The translations under genes and the position numbers were made by a program. Positions 19,041 to 28,915 of a stretch of 45,691 nucleotides of DNA are shown piece by piece. The notes beneath the pieces are model-generated. The model did not search any database and had not been told where the DNA came from. It was given only the letters and a program-made list of their open reading frames with translations. Location of the stretch: contig NZ_SLZL01000027.1 in the NCBI RefSeq assembly GCF_004342605.1, positions 1-45,691 on the forward strand, in the 5' to 3' direction. The first letter of the stretch is position 1. The number at the start of each line of letters is the position of its first letter. Source of the stretch: Caulobacter sp. BK020 (GTDB taxonomy: Bacteria > Pseudomonadota > Alphaproteobacteria > Caulobacterales > Caulobacteraceae).

Positions 19041-21458
19041 ATGATGACGAAAAAGCTCGCCTGCCTGGCGTCGACCGCCCTGGTCGGCTGCCTGCTCAGC
19101 GCCACCGCCGCCATGGCCCAGTCGACCGGTACGGACGCCGTCGAACAGGTCGTGGTCACCGCCGCGGGTCAGCGGAACCAGAACGGCGCGATTGTTCAGC
19201 AAGTCGTGCCGAAATCGCGTTCGACCATCACCCAGGAATTCATCGCCCGCCAGGTGCCAGGCCAGACGATTCTGGACTCGCTGAACCTGCTGCCCGGCGT
19301 CAACTTCACCAACAATGACGCCTATGGCTCGGCCGGCGGCGACATCACCATCCGCGGCTTCGACTCGCAACGCATCGCCCTGCTGCAGGACGGCGTTCCG
19401 CTGAACGACAGCGGCAACTACGCCATCTATCCGAACCAGCAGCTGGATTCGGAGCTGATCGCCAAGGTCGACGTCAACACCGGCACCACCGACGTCGACA
19501 GCCCCACGGCCGCGGCGGCCGGCGGCACCATCAACTACGTGACGCGCAAGCCCGCCGAGGAGTTCGGCGGCGTGATCGAAGCCCAGGCCGGCGACGGCAA
19601 CTTCCGCCGCTTCTTCGGCGTAATCGACACCGGCAAGGTCGGCCCGTTCGGCACCAGCGCCTGGTTCAGCTACGCCGACGCGATCAACGACGTGTTCAAC
19701 GGCCCGGGCAAGATCCACAAGAAACAGTACAACGCGCGGATCTATCAGCCGATCGGCGACAACGGCGACTTCGTCAGCCTGATCTTCAACTACAACGAAA
19801 ACCGCAACAACTTCATCAACCGCATGTCGCTGGCCGCCTTCCAGGCCGGCACCGGCGTCGGCTACAGCCGCGCCACCTGCGCCCGTCCGACCCCGGTGGC
19901 CGGCACGGCCCAGATCGATGTCAACGCGGGCACCTGCTACAAGTACAACATCAACCCGTCGAACACGGGCAACATCCGCGGCCAGTCGCTGTTCCACATC
20001 GGCGACAACTTCATCCTGACCGTCGACCCGTCGTTCCAGTATGTGCTGGCCAACGGCGGCGGTCGCGGCCTGTTCAACGAGAGCGGCAACGGCACGGGCA
20101 GCGGCATCATCCGCGGCAGCGCCCTGACCGGGGGCCTGGACCTGAACGGCGACGGCGACATCCTCGACACCGTCCTGCTGTACGCGCCGAACACGACCAA
20201 CACCCGCCGCTACGGCCTGACGTCGTCGCTGATCTGGAAGTTCGCCGACAATCAGAGCTTCCGCGTCGCCTACACCTTCGACGAAGCCCACCACCGCCAG
20301 ACCGGCGAATATACGACGTTCAGCGGCGACACGACGCCGAACGACGTGTTCGGCGGCAAGGACGGCTACGGCAAGTCGATCAAGCTGTCGGACGGCAGCA
20401 TCCTGCGCAAGCGCGACCGCGTCTCGGTCGCCACCTTGAACCAGATCTCGGCCGAATATCGCGGCAAGTTCATGGACGACAAGGTCCTGCTGAACGTCGG
20501 CCTGCGGGCGCCGTTCCTCAAGCGCGAATTGCATAACTTCTGCTATCAGGCCGACACCTTCACGGCCTACTGCACCAACCAGACCCCGACGGCCGTGGCG
20601 GGCAGCAACGACGGCGCCGGCCAGACCCTGGTCACCCTGCCGGGTCAAGGCGCGACCCAATATGGTCGTCCGCGCGAGTTCACCCGCAAGTACGACAAGG
20701 TCCTGCCGAACATCGCCGCCAGCTACAACCTGACCGACCACCAGTCGGTCTACGCCAGCTACGCCGAGACCCTGTCGGCGCCGCGCACCGACGACCTGTA
20801 CGACAAGAAGCTGACCAGCCCGAAAGCCGAAACCACCCAGGCTTACGACGTCGGTTATCGCTTCCAGTCGCCGACCGTCATGCTGGCCGCTTCGGTCTAC
20901 TACACCAGCTTCCAGAACCGCATCGAGCGCGCCTTCAACGAGCAGGACAACATCGCCTTCTCGGTCAATGTCGGCGACGTCAAGCTGAAGGGCTTCGACG
21001 CCCAGTTCGGCTTCAAGCCGGAAGACTACATCAGCTTCTACGCCTCGTTCTCGTATGCGGACTCGGAACTGCAGGAAAACATCCCCGGCACCGCGCTGGG
21101 CACCCTGCTGCTGACCAAGGGCAAGGAGCTCTACGAAGCGCCGAAGTACCAAGCCGTCGGTCGCGTGGACTGGGACATCACCGAGGCGCTCAGCCTCGGC
21201 GTTCAGGCCAAGTACGTCGGCGAGCGCTGGACCAACCTGGTCAACACCGAAAAGGTGCCGCACTACGCCCTGCTGGACATGGACGCCCGCTACAAGCTGG
21301 ACGGCTTCGGCCTGAAGGACACCTACGTCCAGATCAACGTGAAGAACCTGGCCAACGAGAAGTACCTCGGCGACCTGGCTGTGAACCCGTCGGGCACGGG
21401 CCTGGGCCAGCCGGGCTATCCGCGCACGGCCAGCATCACCCTGCACGCCGCGTTCTAA
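19041..21458 (+). CDS. TonB-dependent outer-membrane receptor
   Basis: 805 residues. Signal peptide (MMTKKLACLASTALVGCLLS, cleavage after AMA), TonB-box-like VEQVVVTAAGQ, then a plug domain (about 50-165) with ILDSLNLLPGVNF, ITIRGFDSQRIALLQDGVPL and GGTINYVTRKP. The remainder is a 22-strand barrel with aromatic-rich strands and the family end GYPRTASITLHAAF. Imports a large or scarce substrate using proton force through TonB-ExbB-ExbD; the ligand is unknown. Two ATGs are adjacent (19041 and 19044), with GAGGGG about 12-17 bases upstream. The neighbouring aguAB genes follow a terminator, so a link with agmatine uptake is not shown. Confidence 0.92.
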   Translation: MMTKKLACLASTALVGCLLSATAAMAQSTGTDAVEQVVVTAAGQRNQNGAIVQQVVPKSRSTITQEFIARQVPGQTILDSLNLLPGVNFTNNDAYGSAGGDITIRGFDSQRIALLQDGVPLNDSGNYAIYPNQQLDSELIAKVDVNTGTTDVDSPTAAAAGGTINYVTRKPAEEFGGVIEAQAGDGNFRRFFGVIDTGKVGPFGTSAWFSYADAINDVFNGPGKIHKKQYNARIYQPIGDNGDFVSLIFNYNENRNNFINRMSLAAFQAGTGVGYSRATCARPTPVAGTAQIDVNAGTCYKYNINPSNTGNIRGQSLFHIGDNFILTVDPSFQYVLANGGGRGLFNESGNGTGSGIIRGSALTGGLDLNGDGDILDTVLLYAPNTTNTRRYGLTSSLIWKFADNQSFRVAYTFDEAHHRQTGEYTTFSGDTTPNDVFGGKDGYGKSIKLSDGSILRKRDRVSVATLNQISAEYRGKFMDDKVLLNVGLRAPFLKRELHNFCYQADTFTAYCTNQTPTAVAGSNDGAGQTLVTLPGQGATQYGRPREFTRKYDKVLPNIAASYNLTDHQSVYASYAETLSAPRTDDLYDKKLTSPKAETTQAYDVGYRFQSPTVMLAASVYYTSFQNRIERAFNEQDNIAFSVNVGDVKLKGFDAQFGFKPEDYISFYASFSYADSELQENIPGTALGTLLLTKGKELYEAPKYQAVGRVDWDITEALSLGVQAKYVGERWTNLVNTEKVPHYALLDMDARYKLDGFGLKDTYVQINVKNLANEKYLGDLAVNPSGTGLGQPGYPRTASITLHAAF

Positions 21459-21486
21459 GCGCGGCGTACGGCGGACTTGAGAACGG

Positions 21487-21515
21487 GGGCGGCCTGGAAA
21501 CGGGCCGCCCTTTTT
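21487..21515 (+). terminator. Rho-independent terminator after the receptor gene
   Basis: GGGCGGCC (21487-21494) and GGCCGCCC (21503-21510) form an 8-bp stem followed by TTTTT and further T-rich sequence. Starts 28 bp after the receptor stop. Confidence 0.85.
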
Positions 21516-21605
21516 CTTTTGTCGCACCTTCTTGCTAGAAGGGCGGCTTGACCCCGGGGCCGTCCCGGCCCATTTGCGCCTCCCGTTTCGATCCAGGTTT
21601 TCGCC

Positions 21606-22606
21606 ATGACCCCGACCGTTCCCGCCGAGTGGGCTCCGCACCGCGCCATGTGGGTGGGTTTCCCCAGCCATGCCGAGCTCTGGCAGGAAGATCTCGACCA
21701 GGCCCAGAACGAGGTCGCCGCCCTGGCGCGCGCCCTGGCCGGTCCCGGCGGCGAGCGCGTGCGCCTGATGGTGGTCGGCGACGAGGCCGAGGCCGCGGCC
21801 CGCGCCCGCCTGTCCGACACCTCCGTCGAGATCGTCCGCGGCCAGTTCGGCGACATCTGGCTGCGCGACACCGGCCCGATCTTCGTCGAGACCGCCGGCG
21901 GCGCGGTGGCGGCCGGCTTCAAATTCAACGGCTGGGGCGGCAAGTACCAGCTGGAGGGCGACGACATCGTCGCCGAGCAGATCGCCGCGGCCAGCGGCGC
22001 CCCCCTGGCCCGCAACGCCTTCGTCCTGGAGGGCGGGGCGCTGGACCATGACGGGGCCGGCACGGTCCTGACCACCCGCCAGTGCCTGCTGAACGAAAAC
22101 CGCAACGGCGACTGGGACGAGGCCAGGGCCAGCGCCGCCCTGGCCGCCGCCCTGGGCGCCAAAAAGGTGCTGTGGCTGGGCGACGGCCTGCTGAACGACC
22201 ACACCGACGGCCATGTCGACAACCTGGCCCGCTTCGTCGCGCCGGGCGTGGTCGCCTGCCCGATGGCGTTCGGAACCGACGACCCCAACGCCGAGGTCTA
22301 TGCCGAGACCGCCCGGGCTCTGGCCTCGATGACCGACAGCCGCGGCTCGCCCCTGCAGGTGGTGCGCATCCCCTCGCCCGGCCGCATCATCGATGAGGAC
22401 GGCGAGATCATCCCCGCCTCGCACATGAACTTCCTGATCGCCAACGAGGCGGTGATCGTGCCGATCTACGCCGAGGAGTCTGGCGCCTTCGCCGTCGAGG
22501 TGATCCGCGGCCTGTTCCCCGAACGCGATGTGATCGGCCTGGCCTCCACCGCCATCCTGACCGGCGGCGGCTCGTTCCATTGCATCAGCCAGCAGGAGCC
22601 CGGCGA

Positions 22607-22610
<4 letters not shown>
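21606..22610 (+). CDS. aguA: Agmatine deiminase
   Basis: Converts agmatine to N-carbamoylputrescine and ammonia, first step of the agmatine route to putrescine. 334 residues, pentein fold. N-terminal MTPTVPAEWAPHRAMWVGFP, the catalytic-region DIWLRDTGPIF and FNGWGGKYQ, LEGGALDHDGAGTVLTTRQC, DGHVDNLARF with the conserved His, and the C-terminal nucleophile region GGGSFHCISQQEP, where the Cys is catalytic. Its stop overlaps the next gene (ATGA), so aguA and aguB are translationally coupled. Confidence 0.95.
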
Positions 22611-23485
<875 letters not shown>

Positions 23486-23522
23486 TCGCCGCGCCGGGCC
23501 CCTGGGACCGACGAGGGCCGCC

Positions 23523-24800
23523 TTAGTGGACTGCGGCGCTCTCGGTCGCCGCGCCCGCCCCGGCATGGAACATCCGGCCCTTCTCGGTGATCAGCACGGC
23601 CAGGAGCCCCGCGACGCCGAAGCCCGCGAAGCCCAGCGTCAGGGGCACGGTGGTGCCGTCGAACAGCTGGCCGATCCAGAAGCCGAACAGCGCCCCCCCG
23701 ATCGTGGTGATGAAACCTTGCACCGAGGCGGCGGTGCCGGCCAGGTGGCCCAGCGGCTCCATGGCGATTGAGCCGAAGTTCGACATCACCAGGCCAAAGC
23801 AGAACATCATGCCCGCCTGCAGCAGCGAGAAGGTCCACAGGGTCTCATGGCCGCTCAGCGCGACCAGGGCGTGGACCGCCGCGAAGCCGATATAGCCCAG
23901 CAAGGCGACGTGCGAGACCAGCCGCATGCCCAGGCGGCCGACGATGCGCGAGTTGATCAGGGACGAGATCGCGATGCCGGCGGCGATGCCGGCAAAGATC
24001 AGCGGGAACGCCTTGCCCGCCCCCAGCACGTCGACGAACACCTGCTGGGCCGAGTTGAGGAAGCCGAACAGCCCGCCCAGCACCAGGGTGGCGGCCAGGG
24101 TGTAGCCGACGGCGATCCGGTTGGTCAGGCACTCCTTGAACGCCGCCAGCACCGGCGCGACCTCCAGGGGCACGCGGTCCTGCGGGTGCAGGGTTTCCGG
24201 CAGCTTGAGCCACGACCAGGCGATCACCGCCAGGCCGAAGATCGACAGGACGCCGAACACCCAGGGCCAGGGCGCGACCAGGAGGATGGCCTGGCCCACC
24301 GATGGGGCGATGATCGGCACGCCCAGGAAGACGATGAACGACAGCGACATCACCCTCGCCATCTGCCGGCCGCTGTAGCAGTCACGGACGATCGACACGG
24401 ACAGCACCCGGGTGGCCGCCGCCCCGACCCCGCACAGGGCGCGGGCGGCCAGCAGCATCTCGAACGACGCGGCGAAGGCGCAGGCGGCCGCGAAAACGAC
24501 GTAAAGCGACAGGCCAACCAGCAGCACCGGCTTGCGGCCATAGCGGTCGGCCAGCGGTCCGTAGGCGATCTGGGCCGCGCCGAAGCCCAGCAGGTAGGCG
24601 GTCAGGATCCACTGCCGATCGTTGTCGGCGGTCACGCCCAGAGCGTGGCCGATCTGGGGCATGGCGGGCAGCATCGAGTCGATGGCCAGGGCGTTGGTGG
24701 CCATCATCGCGGCGATCAAGGCGACGAACTGGCCAAAGCCCATGCCGGGATGCGGACCGGAATCAGGGCTTGGCGCGGCGGCAAGGGGACGGGACGACAT
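23523..24800 (-). CDS. MFS drug exporter, Bcr/CflA type
   Basis: 425 residues, inner membrane, twelve predicted helices. N-terminal MMATNALAIDSMLPAMPQIG is the Bcr/CflA/DHA1 helix-1 pattern; the motif A loop is GPLADRYGRKPVLLVG and motif C-like LCGVGAAATRVLSVSIVRD follows. Proton-driven efflux of drugs or small metabolites is typical; substrate unknown. I chose the ATG at 24800 (AAGAAGAG just upstream) over the GTG at 24815. It lies 102 bp after the MotB-like gene on the same strand and may be read with it. Confidence 0.88.
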   Translation of the reverse strand: MSSRPLAAAPSPDSGPHPGMGFGQFVALIAAMMATNALAIDSMLPAMPQIGHALGVTADNDRQWILTAYLLGFGAAQIAYGPLADRYGRKPVLLVGLSLYVVFAAACAFAASFEMLLAARALCGVGAAATRVLSVSIVRDCYSGRQMARVMSLSFIVFLGVPIIAPSVGQAILLVAPWPWVFGVLSIFGLAVIAWSWLKLPETLHPQDRVPLEVAPVLAAFKECLTNRIAVGYTLAATLVLGGLFGFLNSAQQVFVDVLGAGKAFPLIFAGIAAGIAISSLINSRIVGRLGMRLVSHVALLGYIGFAAVHALVALSGHETLWTFSLLQAGMMFCFGLVMSNFGSIAMEPLGHLAGTAASVQGFITTIGGALFGFWIGQLFDGTTVPLTLGFAGFGVAGLLAVLITEKGRMFHAGAGAATESAAVH

Positions 24801-24902
24801 GACGCTCTTCTTCACGGGCCGGGACGCCGAAGCGCCGGCGGGCGCGAGACGCTGTGGTCGCGATATAGGTCAGGCTCGCCCGCTCGCCAAACGGACTTCG
24901 CC

Positions 24903-25784
24903 TCAGGGGGCCATCTGGAACTGGATGCTCACCGTCTGATCGTCGCCGACCTTGGACGCGCCCTCCTGCGACTGGCCCACGCTGGCCACCCGCAGCAGGG
25001 GTTGCGAGCCGGGCTGTCCGGGCGGGGCGTTGCGCAGGGCGGCCAGGCCGGGCTGGGCGGCCGTCAGGGCCCGGTGGAAGGCCGCGGCGCGCTGCAGGGC
25101 CAGGGCGGCGGCCTGCTGCCCCTCGGCGCTGAAGGCGTCGAGATTGGTCTGGCTGGTGACGTTGACCACCGTCAGCTTCGCGCCGCCGGCACAGTCGGCG
25201 CCGGCCGGCACGCCGAAGCCCAGGCAGGGCAGCCGGCGCATGAGGGTCTGAGCGACCGCGCCGGCGATCCGCTGGCCGCCGGGCGAAAGATCGGCCGAGC
25301 CCGCGACGAAGAGCTGGTCGGCGCGGAAATTGAGCGAACCGCTCGCGGGATCGCCGGTGATCGGGGCGTTGGCGTCGCGCAGGTCCGCGTCCAGCCCCTG
25401 CATGAGCAGCTTCTGCGCATCGACCGCCGAGGCCGTCTGGGTCGAGGCCTGGGTCGGGGGGGAGAAGGCGAAGCAGCGTCGCTGGCCGGCCGCGCCCTGC
25501 CCGGTCTCCGACAAGGTCGTCTCGGGCACGCACAGCACCTGGGCCTTGTAGTCGATCTCGATGTCGGCGCTCTTGGGCGTCAGATTGGCGGCCGTCTGCA
25601 ACAGGGCCGCCGTCTCCGGGTGCTTGGCCGTGGTCAGCTTGGCGGTGGTCGAGCGAAACTCGAAGGCGAAATAGCTGAGCATGATGATGAAGATGAAGAT
25701 CACCCCCACCATCATGTCGGTCATCGAGACGTAGTAGCTTTCCCCCTCTTCGACATCGACCGTCCGGCCGCGCTTGCGCCGCAT
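24903..25784 (-). CDS. MotB/ZorB-like protein with OmpA-like C-terminus
   Basis: 293 residues. The basic N-terminus (MRRKRGR) precedes one membrane helix, YYVSMTDMMVGVIFIFIIML, in which Asp23 sits where the proton-binding Asp of MotB/ZorB/ExbD lies. The periplasmic part ends in an OmpA-like domain (FVAGSADLSPGGQRIAGAVAQ, then LTVVNVTSQTNLDAF and ALALQRAAAFHRAL); the usual peptidoglycan-binding NxxLSxxRA box is degenerate, so cell-wall binding is uncertain. Four Cys in the middle region could form disulfides. Start overlaps the upstream MotA-like stop by one base (TGATG), so the two are coupled. Probably the B subunit of a 5:2 ion-driven motor. Confidence 0.75.
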   Translation of the reverse strand: MRRKRGRTVDVEEGESYYVSMTDMMVGVIFIFIIMLSYFAFEFRSTTAKLTTAKHPETAALLQTAANLTPKSADIEIDYKAQVLCVPETTLSETGQGAAGQRRCFAFSPPTQASTQTASAVDAQKLLMQGLDADLRDANAPITGDPASGSLNFRADQLFVAGSADLSPGGQRIAGAVAQTLMRRLPCLGFGVPAGADCAGGAKLTVVNVTSQTNLDAFSAEGQQAAALALQRAAAFHRALTAAQPGLAALRNAPPGQPGSQPLLRVASVGQSQEGASKVGDDQTVSIQFQMAP

Positions 25785-26536
25785 CAGGCCACGCCCCGGG
25801 GCGTGGCTGCGACCCGGGTCAGGGCCGCCTCGATGCGGCCCAGCACCGTCAGCTGCTCCAGCATCACCTTTTCCGGCGGCGCGAAGCGGACGCAGGCGTC
25901 CAGCAGGGCGAAGAAGTGGGCCTCCTGGGCCTCGATGGCCTGGCGCCGTCGCCGCGCCGCCAGGCGCAGGATGATCGAGGCCAGGACGCCGGCGATCGAG
26001 GTCCAGAATTTGGTGGCGGCGATGGTCAGCAGATTGATCAGGGCGCCCTGCATGGCCGCGCCGCCGCCGGTCATGGCCGAGGTCGCCTCGGTCAGGGCCG
26101 CCACGATGCCCATGAAGGTGATGACCAGGCCGATGGCGACCATGATGTTGGCCCACCATTCCAGGGTGCGGGCTGGGGTGTCGGCCAAGTCGAAGGCGTC
26201 GGCCGCGTGGATGGAAGCGGCCAGACGTCCATCTTCAGTCGGCGTCAACTGACTACGGTAGTGGGCCCAGCCGAGTTCCAGCACGGGATGGGCTACGCCG
26301 CCCAGCCGCTTGTCGATCGCCTCGAAGGCCTCGGCGAACGCCTTTTGGCGATCGTCCCGCAGGTCGTTCAGCAGGTCGGCGCGACGGCGCAGGTCGTCCA
26401 TCAGCGGCACGTATTCGAAGTGGCCCGACTGGAAGATCAGCGCGACGGCGAAGACCAGGATGGCCGCCGCCATCAACAGGGCGGCGCCGGGCATGCCGAA
26501 CACCGCGACCACGAACGACGTTACCGGATCGTGCAT
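25784..26536 (-). CDS. MotA/TolQ/ExbB (ZorA)-like membrane protein
   Basis: About 250 residues with three clear hydrophobic helices: near the N-terminus (VVAVFGMPGAALLMAAAILV), at WWANIMVAIGLVITFMGIVA and at LLTIAATKFWTSIAGVLAS. The GLVITFMGI and KFWTSIAGVLASI segments match the pore-lining pattern of the MotA/TolQ/ExbB/ZorA superfamily. The cytoplasmic loop after helix one is helical and charged. I chose the ATG at 26536 (GAAGG 5 bases upstream) over a GTG at 26554. It is far shorter than defence-type ZorA (no long cytoplasmic tail). Two TTCGAA boxes lie just upstream (26544-26549 and 26555-26560). Confidence 0.75.
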   Translation of the reverse strand: MHDPVTSFVVAVFGMPGAALLMAAAILVFAVALIFQSGHFEYVPLMDDLRRRADLLNDLRDDRQKAFAEAFEAIDKRLGGVAHPVLELGWAHYRSQLTPTEDGRLAASIHAADAFDLADTPARTLEWWANIMVAIGLVITFMGIVAALTEATSAMTGGGAAMQGALINLLTIAATKFWTSIAGVLASIILRLAARRRRQAIEAQEAHFFALLDACVRFAPPEKVMLEQLTVLGRIEAALTRVAATPRGVA

Positions 26537-26599
26537 CTGAACCTTCGAATCCACTTCGAAGCCACATTACCCCCGGGTGAGGCGCGAATGGGGCGCAGC

Positions 26600-27760
26600 T
26601 TAGCCGTTGAAGGTGCGGATCGCGTCGATGATGCGCTGCTGATCGGCCTGCGGCAGGTACGGGTGCATCGGCAGGGCCAGCACTGTCTCGGCCTTGGCCT
26701 CGGTCACCGGCAGGCCGCCGGCCCCGCGCGGGAAGCCGGAATACGGGGCCTGCACGTGCATCGGGACAGGATAGTAGACCGCCGTCGGGATTCCTTGGGT
26801 CTTCAGGTGGGCGGCCAGGCCGTCGCGGTTCTCGTGCTCGATCACGTACTGGGCCCAGACCGACACGCCGCCGTCGATGACCTTGGGCGTGGCGATCACC
26901 GCGCCCTTCAGGCCTTCGGCGTAACGGTCGGCCACGATCTGGCGCAGCGCGATCTCCTCGGCGAAGATCGCCAGCTTCTCGATCAGGATCGCCGCCTGGA
27001 GGGTGTCCAGCCGCGAATTCATGCCGATGCGGGTGTTCAGGTATTTGGTGTCGTGGTCAAACGTGCGGCCGACCAGGTCAGGCGCCACGGCCTTGCCGTG
27101 CACCCGGAAGCTGTCCATCAGGTCCCATAGGCCCTGGTCGTCGGTCAGCACCGCCCCGCCGTCGCCGTAGCAGCCCAGCGGCTTGGCTGGGAAGAAGCTG
27201 GTGGTGGCCACGTCGGCCCAGTGCAGAGGATGCTTGCCGTCCAGGGTGCAGCCGAAGCCCTGGGCGCTGTCGGCGATCAGCTTCAGACCCTCGCGGTCGC
27301 AGATGGCCTTGATGGCTGGATAGTCGGCGGGCTGGCCGAACAGGTCGACGGCGATCACCACTCTCGGCGTCAGCCTTCCCTCGGCCTTCACCCCGGCGAT
27401 CGCGGCTTCGAGCCTGACGGGATCCAGGTTGAAGGTGTCGGGCAGCACGTCGACGAACACCGGCGTGGCGCCGACCCACGGCACGACCTCGGGTGTCGCC
27501 GCGAAGGTGAAGGACGGGCAGAACACCGCGTCGCCGGGGCCCACGTCCCAGGCCATCAGCGGCAGGGCGATGGCGTCGGTGCCGTTGGCGCACGACAGGG
27601 CCAGCTGGGCCTGGCCGAACGCCGCCAGCCTGGCCTCAAACTCGCGGACCTGCGGGCCCATGACATAGGCGCCGCTGTCGAGGACGACGGCGATGGCGGC
27701 GTCGATCCTGGCGCGGATACGGCGCTGCTGCGCGGCGAGGTCGATGAAGGACATGCTCAT
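26600..27760 (-). CDS. DegT/DnrJ sugar aminotransferase, WbpE/WlbC-like
   Basis: 386 residues, PLP-dependent. Begins MSMSFIDLAAQQRRIRARID; PLP and substrate motifs are CANGTDAIALPLMAWDVGPG, the Asp-containing LIADSAQGFG, and the Schiff-base Lys in SFFPAKPLGCYGDGG (about residue 190). The stretch NSRLDTLQAAILIEKL and GIPTAVYYPVPMH closely follow WbpE/WlbC, which add an amino group to UDP-3-keto-GlcNAcA in surface polysaccharide synthesis. Partner wbp genes are absent from the window, so the exact sugar is inferred. It is upstream (45-63 bp) of the MotA/MotB-like pair on the same strand. Two in-frame ATGs at 27760 and 27754. Confidence 0.85.
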   Translation of the reverse strand: MSMSFIDLAAQQRRIRARIDAAIAVVLDSGAYVMGPQVREFEARLAAFGQAQLALSCANGTDAIALPLMAWDVGPGDAVFCPSFTFAATPEVVPWVGATPVFVDVLPDTFNLDPVRLEAAIAGVKAEGRLTPRVVIAVDLFGQPADYPAIKAICDREGLKLIADSAQGFGCTLDGKHPLHWADVATTSFFPAKPLGCYGDGGAVLTDDQGLWDLMDSFRVHGKAVAPDLVGRTFDHDTKYLNTRIGMNSRLDTLQAAILIEKLAIFAEEIALRQIVADRYAEGLKGAVIATPKVIDGGVSVWAQYVIEHENRDGLAAHLKTQGIPTAVYYPVPMHVQAPYSGFPRGAGGLPVTEAKAETVLALPMHPYLPQADQQRIIDAIRTFNG

Positions 27761-27919
27761 GGCGGCGCTCTTAGAGGCGGATCGATCGAGGTTCGAGCCA
27801 ATTGATGTAACCGAGTGTTTCCCCGGAGCGAAGCGGCGCCTTTGGCGGAACGCGGCGGACCCTGGTTCGTTGACGGCTCGTCGTTGACGGTTCGGGGCGG
27901 GGGCGCCATCGAGAGTTTC

Positions 27920-28915
27920 ATGCAGACCAAGCCCAGCCTGATCCCCGCCGACACGTCCCTGCCCTCCCTGGCCAATGTGAAGGCCGACGAGACGATGTTC
28001 GGCCATTTCCTCGACTGGCTGGGCAGGCTGGCGGTGAACCTGGTCGTGGCCACCCTGATCCTGGTGGTCACCTTCTGGGTGGCCGGCTGGCTGGCGGGCG
28101 TGGCCAAGCGCGGCCTGGGCCGGATGCATCGCAACAATCCCGACCCGACCCTGGAAAGCTTCGTCTCCTCCTTGGTCCGCTACGCCATCGTCGCCGTCGG
28201 CCTGGTGGCGGTGCTGCAGCAGCTGGGCGTGCAGGCCACGTCTATCCTCGCCGTGCTGGGCGCGGCGTCCCTGGCCATCGGCCTGGCCTTGCAGGGCGCG
28301 CTGTCGAACGTAGCCGCCGGGGTGATGATCCTGCTGTTTCGGCCCTACAAGGTGGGCGACGTGATCGAGACCTCGACCCGCAACGGCACGGTCAAGTCGC
28401 TGGACCTTCTGTTCACCGAGATCGCCACGCCCGACAACGTCAAGGTGATGATCCCCAACAGCAAGGTGTTCGGCGACGTCATCCTCAACTACTCGACCCA
28501 CCGCCATCGCCGGGCGGACGTGGTGTTCAAGGTGCCGCTGAAGACCGACCTGGTCACGGTGCTGCAGAAGATGCGCGAACGGGCCGAAGGCGATCCGCGG
28601 GTGCGCAAGGACCCCGCGCCGATGATCGAGGTGGTCGACCTCAGCGAAGCCTTCGCCCAGGCCGCCATCCGCGTCTGGACCGCCAAGGAGGACTACGGCC
28701 CGGTCAAGACCGACCTGATGCTGGCCGCCCACCTGTGGGCCGAGGACCCGACCCGCGTGCTGCCCCCGCCGAGGCCCTCGAAGGCGCCCGATCCGTCGCC
28801 GGCCATGCCCGGCGACGCCGAACATCACCTGTTCAGGCTGCCCCACCCCCGCCTAGGGCCTCTGAAAGGTCGGCGATCAGGTCCTCGCAGTCCTCGATCC
28901 CCACCGAAAGCCTGA
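27920..28915 (+). CDS. Mechanosensitive channel, MscS family
   Basis: 331 residues, inner membrane. Helices at about residues 35-60, 80-105 and the pore helix, in which VLGAASLAIGLALQGALSNV gives the Gly/Ala-packed TM3, followed by AAGVMILLFRPYKVGDVIE, the MscS beta-domain start, and VMIPNSKVFGDVILNYS. Opens under membrane tension to release solutes on osmotic downshock. The ATG at 27920 was preferred to 27815 because conserved sequence begins after it. The C-terminal 27 residues (low complexity, Pro/Arg rich) are read over the 3' end of the convergent cystathionine gene: an 83-base antisense overlap. Confidence 0.9.
   Translation: MQTKPSLIPADTSLPSLANVKADETMFGHFLDWLGRLAVNLVVATLILVVTFWVAGWLAGVAKRGLGRMHRNNPDPTLESFVSSLVRYAIVAVGLVAVLQQLGVQATSILAVLGAASLAIGLALQGALSNVAAGVMILLFRPYKVGDVIETSTRNGTVKSLDLLFTEIATPDNVKVMIPNSKVFGDVILNYSTHRHRRADVVFKVPLKTDLVTVLQKMRERAEGDPRVRKDPAPMIEVVDLSEAFAQAAIRVWTAKEDYGPVKTDLMLAAHLWAEDPTRVLPPPRPSKAPDPSPAMPGDAEHHLFRLPHPRLGPLKGRRSGPRSPRSPPKA

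Noticed and set aside
18999..22580. A 1193-codon open frame on the minus strand
   Set aside because: It runs antisense through the receptor and aguA genes, its product is a Gly/Val/Gln/His-rich shadow with no domain, and both plus-strand genes have clear family motifs.
24903..26536. Complete Zorya anti-phage system
   Set aside because: Only ZorA/B-like membrane proteins are present; there is no ZorC, ZorD or ZorE gene nearby and the A subunit is short.
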